Assembly (NCBI GenBank): GCA_963850765.1
Contig: CAWKMN010000003.1
Coordinates: forward strand, 1,054,001 to 1,118,000
From: CAWKMN01 sp963850765
Lineage (GTDB): Bacteria > Chloroflexota > Anaerolineae > Aggregatilineales > Aggregatilineaceae
Direction: 5' to 3'
DNA: 64,000 bases
This document shows positions 54,467 through 62,641 of this stretch, in pieces. Positions within the stretch are counted from its first letter, which is position 1. Each line of letters opens with the position of its first letter. The notes below the pieces were generated by a model. That model ran no database searches. It saw nothing but the letters and a program-made list of their open reading frames with translations, and was not told where the DNA came from. The position numbers were made by a program, and so were the translations under genes.

Positions 54467-54475
54467 TGCTACAAT
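54467..54475 (+). promoter_or_regulatory. Extended -10-like element TGCTACAAT
   Basis: TGCTACAAT lies 28 bases before the start at 54503 and fits the TGCTANAAT pattern. The -35 region is poor. Confidence 0.45.
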
Positions 54476-54502
54476 GCGGTCACAGTTCGTTCACGAGTAT
54501 GC

Positions 54503-55039
54503 ATGATGCGTATCGCGGTTGGCTCCACAAATCCGGTTAAGTGTAGCGCATCTCGCGCCGTTTTGACGCCTCTTTTTCCCAATGCGGACTGGGTGTGCGT
54601 TGATGTTCCCTCCAATATCTCCGCGCAGCCCTGGGGCGATGTCGAAACACGGACCGGCGCGCTCAACCGGGCGCGGGCGGCGCTCGAACAAACCGGCGCG
54701 GATCTCGCGGTGGGGCTGGAAGGCGGGGTGCAGGAGTCCGAGTTTGGGCTGCTCACCACGGCATGGTGCGTGCTGGTGAACCGGCACGGCCGGATCGGCG
54801 TGGGCGGCAACTCATGCGCCCTGCTGCCGGCCAGCGTGGCCGCGGACGTGCGCCAGGGCGTTGAACTGGGTGCGGCCATGGATCGACTGGTCAACAGGCA
54901 GAATACCAAACACCAGAATGGGGCCATCGGTATTCTGACGAACAACCTGGAAACGCGCCAGAGCGCCTACGAAATGATCATTCGGCTGGCGTTAGCTCCA
55001 TTTCAAAATCCAGACTGGTATCCCGTATTTGGTGATTAG
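54503..55039 (+). CDS. Non-canonical purine NTP phosphatase (YjjX/DUF84 family)
   Basis: A 178-residue protein. Family signatures are the N-terminal VGSTNPVKCSASRAVLTPLF, the SNISAQPWGDVETRTGALNRA stretch and GLEGGVQ. YjjX-type enzymes hydrolyse ITP and XTP to keep deaminated purines out of nucleic acids. The start is ATG 54503 or the adjacent ATG 54506. It stands alone with its own promoter-like element. Confidence 0.9.
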   Translation: MMRIAVGSTNPVKCSASRAVLTPLFPNADWVCVDVPSNISAQPWGDVETRTGALNRARAALEQTGADLAVGLEGGVQESEFGLLTTAWCVLVNRHGRIGVGGNSCALLPASVAADVRQGVELGAAMDRLVNRQNTKHQNGAIGILTNNLETRQSAYEMIIRLALAPFQNPDWYPVFGD

Positions 55040-55070
55040 TGGGCAGACTCCACACATGACGGGGGAACTT

Positions 55071-56357
55071 ATGATGATGACCCAGAAATCTTTGTTTAGC
55101 CTCACTGCGCTGTGCCTTGTCCTGATCCTGGCCCTGACCGCCTGCGGTGGTGACGATGACTCAGAGGTGGTCGAGCGCCCGGTGATCCGCCTTCAGGTGG
55201 GCGATCAGACCTTCAGCGAAAACGTCTACAGCTATTGCTGGCCCGAATCCGCCGACAACCTCGCCTGCGACATGGATTCGGTCGCCCTCGCCCAGCCGAT
55301 CCGCAACGTGCCGATCGGCAAGGATGACGACGTGCGCTTTGTCATCCAGGGGGATGCCGGCCAGCCCAGCGAGTTCACCGCCACGCTGCTTGATGGGCCC
55401 GGCGGCGTGCAGGACCTCAGCGACTTTGCGGGGGCATTTGATGTCCAACTGCAAGACAACCTGTACCGCGTGCAGGTTGACGCCAGGTATGACGCCGTCG
55501 AGGGTAAGCCTGCCTATGTGTCGTATGTCTTCGGGCTGGAAATCGCGGGGATCATCGTCCCGACGCCGACTCCCGTTCCGACTGATACGCCCACAGCCAC
55601 ACCGGAGCCAACCGCGACCCTGACGCCCACGGCCACCTGGACCCCCACACCCGCGCCGACCGATACACCGGAGCCAGTGCCCACCGATACCCCGGCCCGC
55701 ACGGCAGCACCAACCGTAGAGCCTGAAGAAACTGAGGCCGGCGCTCAAGCGGTCGTGCCCGGCGCTGAAACCCCCGGCACCAGCGCGCCATCGGCATCGC
55801 CTCCCGCGCCGGAGCCCACCACGGAGATCGCCGCGGTCGCTACGGCGGTACCCACCGTCGAGATACCGGCTGCCGCCACGTCTACGCCAGTGCCCGAGGC
55901 TGTAGCTTCGCCCACTGCCGAAGCCACCGAGATCCCGCCGGTTGTGACTCTGGTGGGGCCCGCCACCACGGCGACACCGCTCCCCAGCGCGCCTGCCCTC
56001 ACCCTGCGCTTTGCCGGGCGGGATTACTCGCCGGCAGGCTACCGGTTCTGTCCGATCGGCCCGTCAGGTGAGCCTGTCTGCGTGGATCTGGCCACGGAGA
56101 ATCCATTCTTGGGACGGATCGCGTTCGCGCGCGGATCTGCAGGCCAGATCAGCATTGACGGCCCGCGTCCCACCGAGGTGGAGATCAAGTACCTGACCGA
56201 TACCGGAATCCAGACCGGACAGCCTGAAGTGCGCCCCGGCGACAACACGATCCTGTTCATTATCACGCCGGAGGCCGGCAGCTATATCATGGCGATCCGC
56301 GTGACCTGGGGCACCAACGAAGTGACCTACTACTTCCGCGTCTCGGTCAGCGGTTAG
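55071..56357 (+). CDS. Lipoprotein with long Thr/Pro-rich linker
   Basis: Three consecutive ATG codons at 55071, 55074 and 55077 follow GGGGGAAC; I give the first. The lipobox LALTAC is followed by GGDDD. A beta-rich domain (about 35-160) is joined by a Thr/Pro/Glu/Ala-rich linker of about 150 residues to a second, Ig-like C-terminal domain (LTLRFAGRDYSPAGYRFCPIG). The two domains begin with similar sequence patterns (LRxxGxxFSxxxYxxC), suggesting an internal duplication. Function unknown; the linker is a candidate for O-glycosylation. Confidence 0.82.
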   Translation: MMMTQKSLFSLTALCLVLILALTACGGDDDSEVVERPVIRLQVGDQTFSENVYSYCWPESADNLACDMDSVALAQPIRNVPIGKDDDVRFVIQGDAGQPSEFTATLLDGPGGVQDLSDFAGAFDVQLQDNLYRVQVDARYDAVEGKPAYVSYVFGLEIAGIIVPTPTPVPTDTPTATPEPTATLTPTATWTPTPAPTDTPEPVPTDTPARTAAPTVEPEETEAGAQAVVPGAETPGTSAPSASPPAPEPTTEIAAVATAVPTVEIPAAATSTPVPEAVASPTAEATEIPPVVTLVGPATTATPLPSAPALTLRFAGRDYSPAGYRFCPIGPSGEPVCVDLATENPFLGRIAFARGSAGQISIDGPRPTEVEIKYLTDTGIQTGQPEVRPGDNTILFIITPEAGSYIMAIRVTWGTNEVTYYFRVSVSG

Positions 56358-56387
56358 TGCCGGATCCAATTAACCCCGAGCCAAGCT

Positions 56388-56415
56388 GTAGGGGCGTATG
56401 GCCATACGCCCCTAC
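56388..56415. repeat. GTAGGGGC perfect palindrome
   Basis: A perfect 28-base palindrome begins GTAGGGGCGTATG and reads the same on both strands. A near-identical copy is at 59975. It lies 31 bases after a stop codon and could also act as a transcription terminator. Confidence 0.8.
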
Positions 56416-56517
56416 GAAATAATCATCCCCCTGGCCTTCTCGGGCCCAATCAGGGAGAAGCTAGCCGGGAGCCGGACCCGCCCCACGGGGCGAATCGTTG
56501 GAGGATCGTCCGGACCG

Positions 56518-56526
56518 TGCTAGAAT
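56518..56526 (+). promoter_or_regulatory. Extended -10-like element TGCTAGAAT
   Basis: TGCTAGAAT ends 22 bases before the likely start at 56549, supporting that start over an upstream in-frame TTG that would lie before the promoter. Confidence 0.45.
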
Positions 56527-56548
56527 GAAGTTAGAGGAACCTGTCGTT

Positions 56549-56998
56549 ATGGATGCGTCCGTGAGAACCGCTAACCCGGTCCGCAAGCATAAGCGTGATG
56601 TCTGGCTGAAGATCATCGCGCCGGTGGTGCTGCCCATGATCGGGTTGCTGGTGCTGATCGGGGTGCTGATTGCCGCCGCCGCGAATGACGCGATCGAAAG
56701 CAAGCAGATCACCATCATCATGAGTATCCTGGCGACCTGTTTTTTAGCCCTGCCGGCGGTGCTGTTGTGTCTGGTACCCTATGCCCTGCTGGCCGGGACG
56801 GCTATTCTGGCAGGTAAGGGCTATGAACACGTGCAAACGCCGGTGCGGTTTTTGCGCCGCACGACGGAGCGGATCGCCGTCAAGACCGGCGAATGGGCCC
56901 CTCAACTGGCCCGCCCCGTGCTGGCGCTCAACGTGCAGTTGACCCGCTGGGAAAAAACGCTCAGTAGTTGGTTGAAATTGGATAGTGATAAGGAGTAA
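56549..56998 (+). CDS. Two-helix membrane protein
   Basis: I chose the ATG at 56549 because GAGGA lies upstream and a promoter-like element precedes it; 149 residues. A basic N-terminus, a helix at about 22-45 (IIAPVVLPMIGLLVLIGVLIAAA), a second at about 55-85 and a basic C-terminal amphipathic region are visible. No family was recognised. The next gene starts 4 bases after the stop, so three small membrane-protein genes form an operon. Confidence 0.7.
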   Translation: MDASVRTANPVRKHKRDVWLKIIAPVVLPMIGLLVLIGVLIAAAANDAIESKQITIIMSILATCFLALPAVLLCLVPYALLAGTAILAGKGYEHVQTPVRFLRRTTERIAVKTGEWAPQLARPVLALNVQLTRWEKTLSSWLKLDSDKE

Positions 56999-57002
56999 CG
57001 TC

Positions 57003-57254
57003 ATGGGCGAAGCCTATAGTTCACGTTCAGAAAGTCAATCGAATACCCTGCGCCGCAGTGCTGAAGAACAGATCCGCGACCTGATGCAGACCATCGAGGA
57101 TCAGGATGCCCAGGTGTGGGCCTATCTGCTGGGCGGGATCGTCGCCCTGGTGGTCGGCGTCATCGCCGCGTACTACTACTCGCAGATGGTCCGCGAGCGG
57201 CGCAAGAGCACGCTGGAAAAGATTAAAGATGCCCTGCGAGGAGGGATCGGGTAA
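57003..57254 (+). CDS. Small single-helix membrane protein
   Basis: The ATG at 57003 with AAGGAG upstream gives 83 residues. A Ser/Gln/Arg-rich helical N-terminus (SEEQIRDLMQTIEDQD-like) is followed by a helix (VWAYLLGGIVALVVGVIAAYYY) and a basic helical tail. It overlaps the next gene by one base (TAATG). No family was recognised. Confidence 0.7.
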   Translation: MGEAYSSRSESQSNTLRRSAEEQIRDLMQTIEDQDAQVWAYLLGGIVALVVGVIAAYYYSQMVRERRKSTLEKIKDALRGGIG

Positions 57255-57496
57255 TGGCAAGTGATCTTCTAAACGCGCGTAATGGTGAATGGAAGCCTCG
57301 GGTCTATATGATCGGCGGTACAACCGGCGTGATCTTTGGCCTTCTGGCCGCCTATTTTTACGCCCGCGCCTCAGAAGAGAATATGCTCGATCACCCGCCG
57401 CGCATCCGAACGATGGACGCGCTCAAGCTTGGCGTGGCCCTGCTGGCGCTCGTCCGCCAGATCACCGATCTGGGAAACGATGGCGGCAAAAAATAA
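57254..57496 (+). CDS. Small membrane protein with Gly-rich helix
   Basis: An 80-residue protein whose start overlaps the previous stop (TAATG). One Gly-rich helix (MIGGTTGVIFGLLAAYFYARASEE) is followed by a helical C-terminal part (MDALKLGVALLALVRQI). The layout resembles YtxH-like proteins but without a recognised signature. It is third in the operon of small membrane proteins, and a hairpin follows. Confidence 0.7.
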   Translation: MASDLLNARNGEWKPRVYMIGGTTGVIFGLLAAYFYARASEENMLDHPPRIRTMDALKLGVALLALVRQITDLGNDGGKK

Positions 57497-57504
57497 TCAC
57501 CCCT

Positions 57505-57534
57505 GACGAGGCGTGATCCGCCGCGCGCCTCGTC
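57505..57534 (+). terminator. Hairpin terminator after small membrane protein operon
   Basis: GACGAGGCG pairs perfectly with CGCCTCGTC around a 12-base loop, 9 bases after the stop. The tail TGTCTCATCTT is only moderately T-rich. Confidence 0.55.
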
Positions 57535-57547
57535 TGTCTCATCTTCC

Positions 57548-58700
57548 ATGTCCTCATTTCCTCTCGTCCAAAATGTGCGCCATACCGGCCGCTGGATCCT
57601 GCTGGCAGCCCGTTTGCTGCTGGTGCTCGCCGTGCTGCGCCATGTGACTCCAGCCGCTCCGCGCGTCACGCTAGGAGCGCCGCAGACGGTCCAGACGCTG
57701 CACCCGGTTGTCTGCGCCCACACGCGTACCACGGACGAAGTCGAAGAATGGAAGATCCAGCGGACGATGCAGATGGTCCGCGAGATGGGCGCGGCCACCA
57801 TCGTCGAGTTTTTCCCGTGGCCCTATGTCGAGGGCCAGGAAGGCCAGTATGACTGGACGCACCCGGACCGGATCATGCGCCACGCCGAGAACCAGGGCCT
57901 CCGCGTGATCGCGCGGCTGGGGCTGGTCCCGGCCTGGGCGCGCCCGCCGGTGCAGGAAAAAGTGACGACCCTGTACTACCTGCCCGACGAGCACTTTGCC
58001 GACTTCGCGGCTTATGTGGGAGCGTTTGTCGCGCGCTATTCGGATCAGATCGCGGGAGTGATCATCTGGAATGAGCCGAATCTCACCCGCGAGTGGGGCG
58101 ATCGCCCGGTCGATCCCGAAGCCTATACGGAACTGCTGCGTCTGTCCTACCAGGCCGCGCACGCCTGCCGACCCCGATGTGATCGTCCTGGGCGGGGCGC
58201 TGGCCCCCACCATCGAACCCGAAAACAGCGGCGCGATGAACGAAATGGACTATCTGGCGCGGATGTACGAGGCCGGCGCGGCTCCTTACTTCGACAAGCT
58301 GGCGGCGCACACTTACGGGTTCACGCTCCCGCCCGATTCTGAACCCGACCCAGGCGTGATCAACTTCCGCCGGATCGAGCTGCTGCGCGCCGTGATGGTC
58401 GAATATGCGGATGAGGATAAGCCCGTCGTGATCACCGAGAGCGGCTGGAACGACGATCCGCGCTGGGCGAATGCGGTCGGGCCGGGCCAGCGCATCGTCT
58501 ATACGCTGCACGCGTTCGAGATGGTGGAGAACTGGCCCTGGGCCGAGCACCTGTGCCTGTGGCAGTTCCGGCAGCCGATGGATCGCAGCAACCGCCGCGA
58601 TGCCTATTATGCGCTCGTCTCGTCGGATTTCGTACGCCGGCCCATTTATGAAGCCATCCAGGCCTACGCTCGGGGATGGGAAAACCCCTACCAGCCATGA
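57548..58700 (+). CDS. Clan-A glycoside-hydrolase-like protein (frameshifted in this sequence)
   Basis: An exported or anchored (beta/alpha)8 protein of about 383 residues if repaired. After an N-terminal hydrophobic helix, the barrel shows VIIWNEPNL (acid/base Glu) and, in the second part, VVITESGWND (nucleophile Glu), as in GH5/GH39-type clan-A enzymes. The first frame ends its homologous part near QAAHA, and ADPDVIVLGGALAP continues one frame later, so one extra base lies at about 58165-58172. The substrate is unknown. The repaired end overlaps the next ATG (ATGA). Confidence 0.82.
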
Positions 58701-58712
58701 CCCTCGACCCCG

Positions 58713-59542
58713 TTGCGCCAGACGGCCCGCCAGGGTTGGACGTTCGCCCGGCGCTATCCGCGTCCGGTGCTGATCGTCCTGATTGCGCTGGCCGTGCTGG
58801 TCCTGGCCCGTCTGCTGACGCGGCCCGGCGCGCGCTTCGGTCCAACCGATCTGACCTGGATCCGCGTGCAGGCTAACCAGGATATCTGGGTGGGCCTTGA
58901 CCCGAACTATCCCCCCTTCGCGGAATGGACGCCAGAGCGGATCGAGGGGTTGGAAGCCGATATCGCCCGCGAGATCGGGGATCGGATGGGCGTCAAAACC
59001 AATATTCTGATCATGGGCTCCGACAGCCTGTATGACTCGCTCTATACCGGCGACCTGGATATGATCATCTCCCTGCTGGTGGTGGATCCGACCCTGGCGG
59101 AAGAATGGGTGCATTACACGCGGCCCTATTATGACGCCGGGCAGGTGCTGGTATCGCGGCACGGACTGCACCAGTAGACCACATTCGCGATCTGGATGGG
59201 CGCGCGGTCGCGGTGGAGTTGGCGTCACCGGGGGACATCGCCGCGCATCGCTGGCAGCGCCGCCTGCATTCGCTGTCGATTCAGCGCTATATGCGGCCCG
59301 ACGAGGCGATGATGGCCGTTCAGAGCGGCGACGTAGATGCCGCCCTCGTTGATACCGTCAGCGCGCGGCTGTATCTGAAGACCCACAAGGATCTGGTCAT
59401 GGCCGACAAAACGACCGTATCCGAAGGGTATGTGATCGCGCTGCGCAAGGCTAACTTCCGGCTGATCGACGCCGTGGAACGGGCGCTGGACGATATGATC
59501 GCGGATGGCACACTGGACGCGATCATCGCGCGCTGGCTGTGA
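58713..59542 (+). CDS. Membrane-anchored family 3 solute-binding protein (frameshifted in this sequence)
   Basis: A family 3 (amino-acid type) solute-binding protein of about 276 residues. An N-terminal anchor (VLIVLIALAVLVLARLL) precedes IWVGLDPNYPPFAEW and the binding-domain segment DLDMIISLLVVDP. The first frame stops at 59177, and IRDLDGRAVAVELASPGDIA continues in another frame, so one base is missing near 59173-59178. The start is uncertain: TTG 58713, or ATG 58697 (overlapping the previous stop) with one more inserted base. No permease is adjacent, so it may act as a sensor or receptor. Confidence 0.8.
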
Positions 59543-59585
59543 CGCTGATTCTTGTCAGAATATTTTGCACCTATCGAGGAGCAAC

Positions 59586-59948
59586 ATGAACATCCGCAAC
59601 CCCAAACAAATAGCGCCCGTTGCCAGCGAACACGGCGAGATCATTTACGAAATGTTCGGGACGAGCGCCGGGGGCAGCCAGGCGCACAGCCTCGCCCAGA
59701 TCGTGATCCCGCCGGGCAAAGCCTCCCGCCGGCACTATCACCCCGCAGCGGAAGAGAGTTACACGGTGATCTCCGGCACTGGGCGCATGGAACTGGACGG
59801 TGAAATCTCCGCCCTGCATCCGGGCGACAGCATCATGATCCTGCCGCCGCTGGTCCACCAGATCGCGAACGCGGGCGAAGAGGATCTCGTGCTGCTGGTC
59901 GTCTGCGCCCCCGCCTGGACGCCGGATATCAGCGTTTTTCTGGATTGA
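59586..59948 (+). CDS. Small cupin protein
   Basis: The ATG at 59586, with CGAGGAG upstream, gives 120 residues. The cupin fold is shown by PPGKASRRHYHPAAEESYTV (metal-binding His and Glu) and by the second motif GDSIMILPPLVHQIAN. Cupins of this size are isomerases, dioxygenases or sugar-binding proteins; no substrate can be assigned. Downstream come two palindromic repeats. Confidence 0.88.
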   Translation: MNIRNPKQIAPVASEHGEIIYEMFGTSAGGSQAHSLAQIVIPPGKASRRHYHPAAEESYTVISGTGRMELDGEISALHPGDSIMILPPLVHQIANAGEEDLVLLVVCAPAWTPDISVFLD

Positions 59949-59974
59949 GGCGACTCCTTGATATGAGATACTGC

Positions 59975-60002
59975 GTAGGGGCGTATTGCGATACGCCCCT
60001 AC
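59975..60002. repeat. GTAGGGGC palindrome, second copy
   Basis: GTAGGGGCGTAT and ATACGCCCCTAC flank TGCG. It differs from the copy at 56388 only in the centre. Confidence 0.8.
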
Positions 60003-60030
60003 AAAAAACGAGGATCAGGCATCCAAAAAA

Positions 60031-60056
60031 GGGCGGGTTTGTTAACCCGCCCCTAC
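60031..60056. repeat. GGGCGGGTTTGTTAACCCGCCC palindrome
   Basis: GGGCGGGTT and AACCCGCCC flank TGTT, followed by CCTAC as in the GTAGGGGC family. It directly follows that repeat and may be a variant member. Confidence 0.65.
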
Positions 60057-60074
60057 AGATTCTCTATCCTCAAG

Positions 60075-60113
60075 AATCTCTGTGTTCTCCGTGCCTCTGC
60101 GGTTCGATCTTTT
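60075..60113. repeat. TCTCTGTGTTCTCCGTG-type repeat, single arm
   Basis: TCTCTGTGTTCTCCGTG, CCTCTGCGGTT and a GATCTTTTT end match the right arm of the inverted repeat at 62501-62629. Confidence 0.65.
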
Positions 60114-61591
60114 TAGCGCTTGCTGCCCCGCCCAAAACGATCGAGCAGGTCGTTAAGCTGGCGCAGCACGTTATTCTGATTCATCCCGGCCACGACACAC
60201 AGCAGATTCGTGATGGCGCGCTCGCCGTCGCTGGCGGTTCGCTGTAGCAGATCTTCGTTGGCGATCGACGCCAGCAGGAACATCAGCAGGCCCATCACGC
60301 CGCCCAGCAGCGGGTTGAACAGGTACCAGCTCACATGAATCGGGTCGAAGTCACGCAGGCGGGTGGTGTGGCGCTCCAGCGTCAGGTAGCCTGAGATCAA
60401 CGCTCCCACAATGCCAAACAGCATCGGATAGTAGAGCGCCGCGAAGACCTCAACGCCAACCGCCTCGGTGACGCCGGTGAACAGCTCGCGCAGCAGGAAC
60501 AGCACGACCAGCGCGATCCCCCAGCCCACGTAATAGTTGAGCAGCAGCGGCCGATAGCGCCGGATGTCGAACTCGATTTTGCGCCGCCGGTTCATATCGG
60601 TTCGCACACGGTAGACGATGGCGCGTGCATCATCGAAGTTCGCCCGCGACCCGAGCAGCAGGCTGCTGGCACGCAGCAGTTCCTTCTGGTATTCGTCAGC
60701 GGCTCCCCGGTCGCTGTAGACATCCTGCGCGAGTTCTTCCTGCAAGGCGTCGATCTGCAAGGACAGCTTACGGATACGCCCATCATCCACCAGCATCTTG
60801 AGAAGTTCTTGATTCGGCTCATCCGTCTGGGGGAACAGCATCTCCGAAGGTGGGCGCTGGAAGACCGGCTCAAACGGATCGGAAATGCCCGGAACGACGC
60901 TTTGTTCAACCGCCTCCTCAGGTACAAGCAGGCCGCCTTCAGCCTCAGAGGTGGCCTGCTCGCGGAAGCGTTCCAGCCGCCTGAACGGAGTATGCGGGAT
61001 CGGCTGCGCCGTCTGGTTCATCTGTACTTCGGACCACGCTTCCGGGTCGATCGGCGCCAGATCTTCGACGACAACAGCCGTTTCATAGGGCACGTTATCG
61101 TCGTCGGCAATCTGGCCCGCGCTGCGTTCGGAAAGGGGCAGCGCGCCATGGATGCCATCCAAATAGTCACCGGACGTATCGCGTGGGCTGCCGGTTCTGG
61201 CGCTACCCGGCAGATCTCCGGCGGTTTCGTCGGCGTCCATCCACCCGTCCATCATATCGATCGGCATCTGAACCGGAGGAAACTCCGGGGGCAAAGCATA
61301 GACTTCCGGCTCGGCCGGCATCTCGGCCCACCACGGCGGGGGCTCGTCTTCGGGCGGAACAGCGGAAGGTTCGTCCTCGCTTGCCGGAGCAGCCGGGGCG
61401 CTCTCCACGCGGACGGGCGGCAGCGAGGCTTCATAGGCGGGGGAGGTGGGAGAAAAGTCCAACAGCGCCGCGGCCTCCTCGGGAGTCAGCGCCAGCGACG
61501 ACGCATCCACGCTGCCGGTCGGGGCGGGTGGACGTTCGAGCTGCGGCGGGGTTGGCTCGCCGCCTGTTAAGTCGCTCGCCTCCTGCCCCAA
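60113..61591 (-). CDS. Acidic/Pro-rich protein with coiled coil and three membrane helices
   Basis: A 492-residue protein. The first 260 residues are acidic, Pro-rich and probably disordered, with EDEPPPWWAEMP-type motifs. A short coiled coil lies at about 270-310. Three membrane helices follow (GWGIALVVLFLLRELF; YYPMLFGIVGALISGYL; NPLLGGVMGLLMFLLASI), with a cytoplasmic helical tail. Its start overlaps the ParA gene by 25 bases. No family was recognised; its long cytoplasmic part may dock ParA to the membrane. Confidence 0.8.
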   Translation of the reverse strand: MGQEASDLTGGEPTPPQLERPPAPTGSVDASSLALTPEEAAALLDFSPTSPAYEASLPPVRVESAPAAPASEDEPSAVPPEDEPPPWWAEMPAEPEVYALPPEFPPVQMPIDMMDGWMDADETAGDLPGSARTGSPRDTSGDYLDGIHGALPLSERSAGQIADDDNVPYETAVVVEDLAPIDPEAWSEVQMNQTAQPIPHTPFRRLERFREQATSEAEGGLLVPEEAVEQSVVPGISDPFEPVFQRPPSEMLFPQTDEPNQELLKMLVDDGRIRKLSLQIDALQEELAQDVYSDRGAADEYQKELLRASSLLLGSRANFDDARAIVYRVRTDMNRRRKIEFDIRRYRPLLLNYYVGWGIALVVLFLLRELFTGVTEAVGVEVFAALYYPMLFGIVGALISGYLTLERHTTRLRDFDPIHVSWYLFNPLLGGVMGLLMFLLASIANEDLLQRTASDGERAITNLLCVVAGMNQNNVLRQLNDLLDRFGRGSKR

Positions 61592-62409
61592 CAGGATTTC
61601 GCGTCCTTTGCCACGCAGTGATGCCCTGGGGCGTCTTTCATGAGTTCGCGTCGTCCACCAGCAACCTCCTCCGCCAGCGCCCGGTAGCCCTGGGCAATCG
61701 GGTGCTCAGGGATATATTCGAGCACCGACAGGCCAATCACGGGCGCTTCGGCTACCACATCGTCATAATGAATCAGCGTTTTATACATCTTAGGCCCAAA
61801 CACGGCGCGCAGTTCATCGACCACTTCCTGCGCGTGCTGCGATTCCGAGCGGAACATCGTGCCAAACAGCCCAGCCAGCTTGAGCGGCGGATTCAGGCTG
61901 TTTTTTATGCGTACGATTGTATCCATCAGGGAGCGCACGCCGCGCATCGCCAGATATTGGCACTGCACCGGGATCAGGACTTCTTCCGCCGCGACAAGGC
62001 CGTTCGCGTTCAGGATGCCGAGTCCAGGCGGCGTATCGATCAGCACATAATCGAACGGGATGCGGCTCTGCTGCAAGGCATGCCGCAATCGCTGCACGCG
62101 ATTCGCCGCGCCCGCGATCTGGATCTCGGCGGCGGCGAGATCGATGCTGGCCGGGACCAGCACCAGATTCTTGCGCACGGGGCGCACCACCCGCGCCAGC
62201 GATACCTCGCTGTGCATCAGCAGTGAATACGTGCTGCGCCGGATATCGTGCGAATCAATGCCGAACGCCCCCGTCAGGCCGCCCTGCGGATCCAGGTCGA
62301 TCATCAGGACACGCGCCCCCATATCGGCCAGCGCCATCCCCAGGTTCATCACCGAAGTCGACTTTCCTACGCCGCCCTTTTGGTTGGCGATGACCAGCGT
62401 TCGTGTCAT
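61567..62409 (-). CDS. ParA/Soj-family ATPase
   Basis: A 280-residue ParA. Deviant Walker A KGGVGKST, the switch region DLDPQGGLTGAFG and Walker B YVLIDTPPGLGILNANGL are intact. ParA ATPases segregate chromosomes or position cargo on nucleoid or membrane. A ParB or parS partner is not seen in this window; the overlapping downstream gene encodes a membrane protein instead. The C-terminal 20 residues are basic and non-homologous. Confidence 0.93.
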   Translation of the reverse strand: MTRTLVIANQKGGVGKSTSVMNLGMALADMGARVLMIDLDPQGGLTGAFGIDSHDIRRSTYSLLMHSEVSLARVVRPVRKNLVLVPASIDLAAAEIQIAGAANRVQRLRHALQQSRIPFDYVLIDTPPGLGILNANGLVAAEEVLIPVQCQYLAMRGVRSLMDTIVRIKNSLNPPLKLAGLFGTMFRSESQHAQEVVDELRAVFGPKMYKTLIHYDDVVAEAPVIGLSVLEYIPEHPIAQGYRALAEEVAGGRRELMKDAPGHHCVAKDAKSCWGRRRAT

Positions 62410-62447
62410 GCGTCCTCAGTCCTGGTAGTCCCTGATAACAGGTTGCC

Positions 62448-62456
62448 ATTATAGCA
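62448..62456 (-). promoter_or_regulatory. Extended -10-like element TGCTATAAT before parA
   Basis: On the minus strand, TGCTATAAT lies 38 bases before the ParA start at 62409. The -10 is perfect and the TG extension is present; the -35 is poor. Confidence 0.55.
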
Positions 62457-62500
62457 CACCCCAATTTTGCACACCGGATTCCCACCACAGGGACAGACTG

Positions 62501-62629
62501 AAAAAAAGATGAACCACAGAGAACACAGAGGCACAGAGTTAGAACAAAGGGAAAAAGGCCTTAGGCTCTATTCTCTCTTTCTTTTTCCTTTCTCTGTGTT
62601 CTCCGTGTCCTCTGTGGTGATCTTTTTTT
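62501..62629. repeat. Inverted repeat of ACCACAGAGAACACAGAGG type
   Basis: The left arm (62501-62539) contains AAAAAAAGAT, CCACAGAGAACACAGAGG and CACAGAG. The right arm (62591-62629) contains the complement CTCTGTGTTCTCCGTG, CCTCTGTGG and GATCTTTTTTT. The arms pair over about 30 bases around a 50-base centre. An in-frame extension of the DUF2344 gene runs across it but has no coding character. Confidence 0.7.
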
Positions 62630-62641
62630 GCTTTTCCGGGC

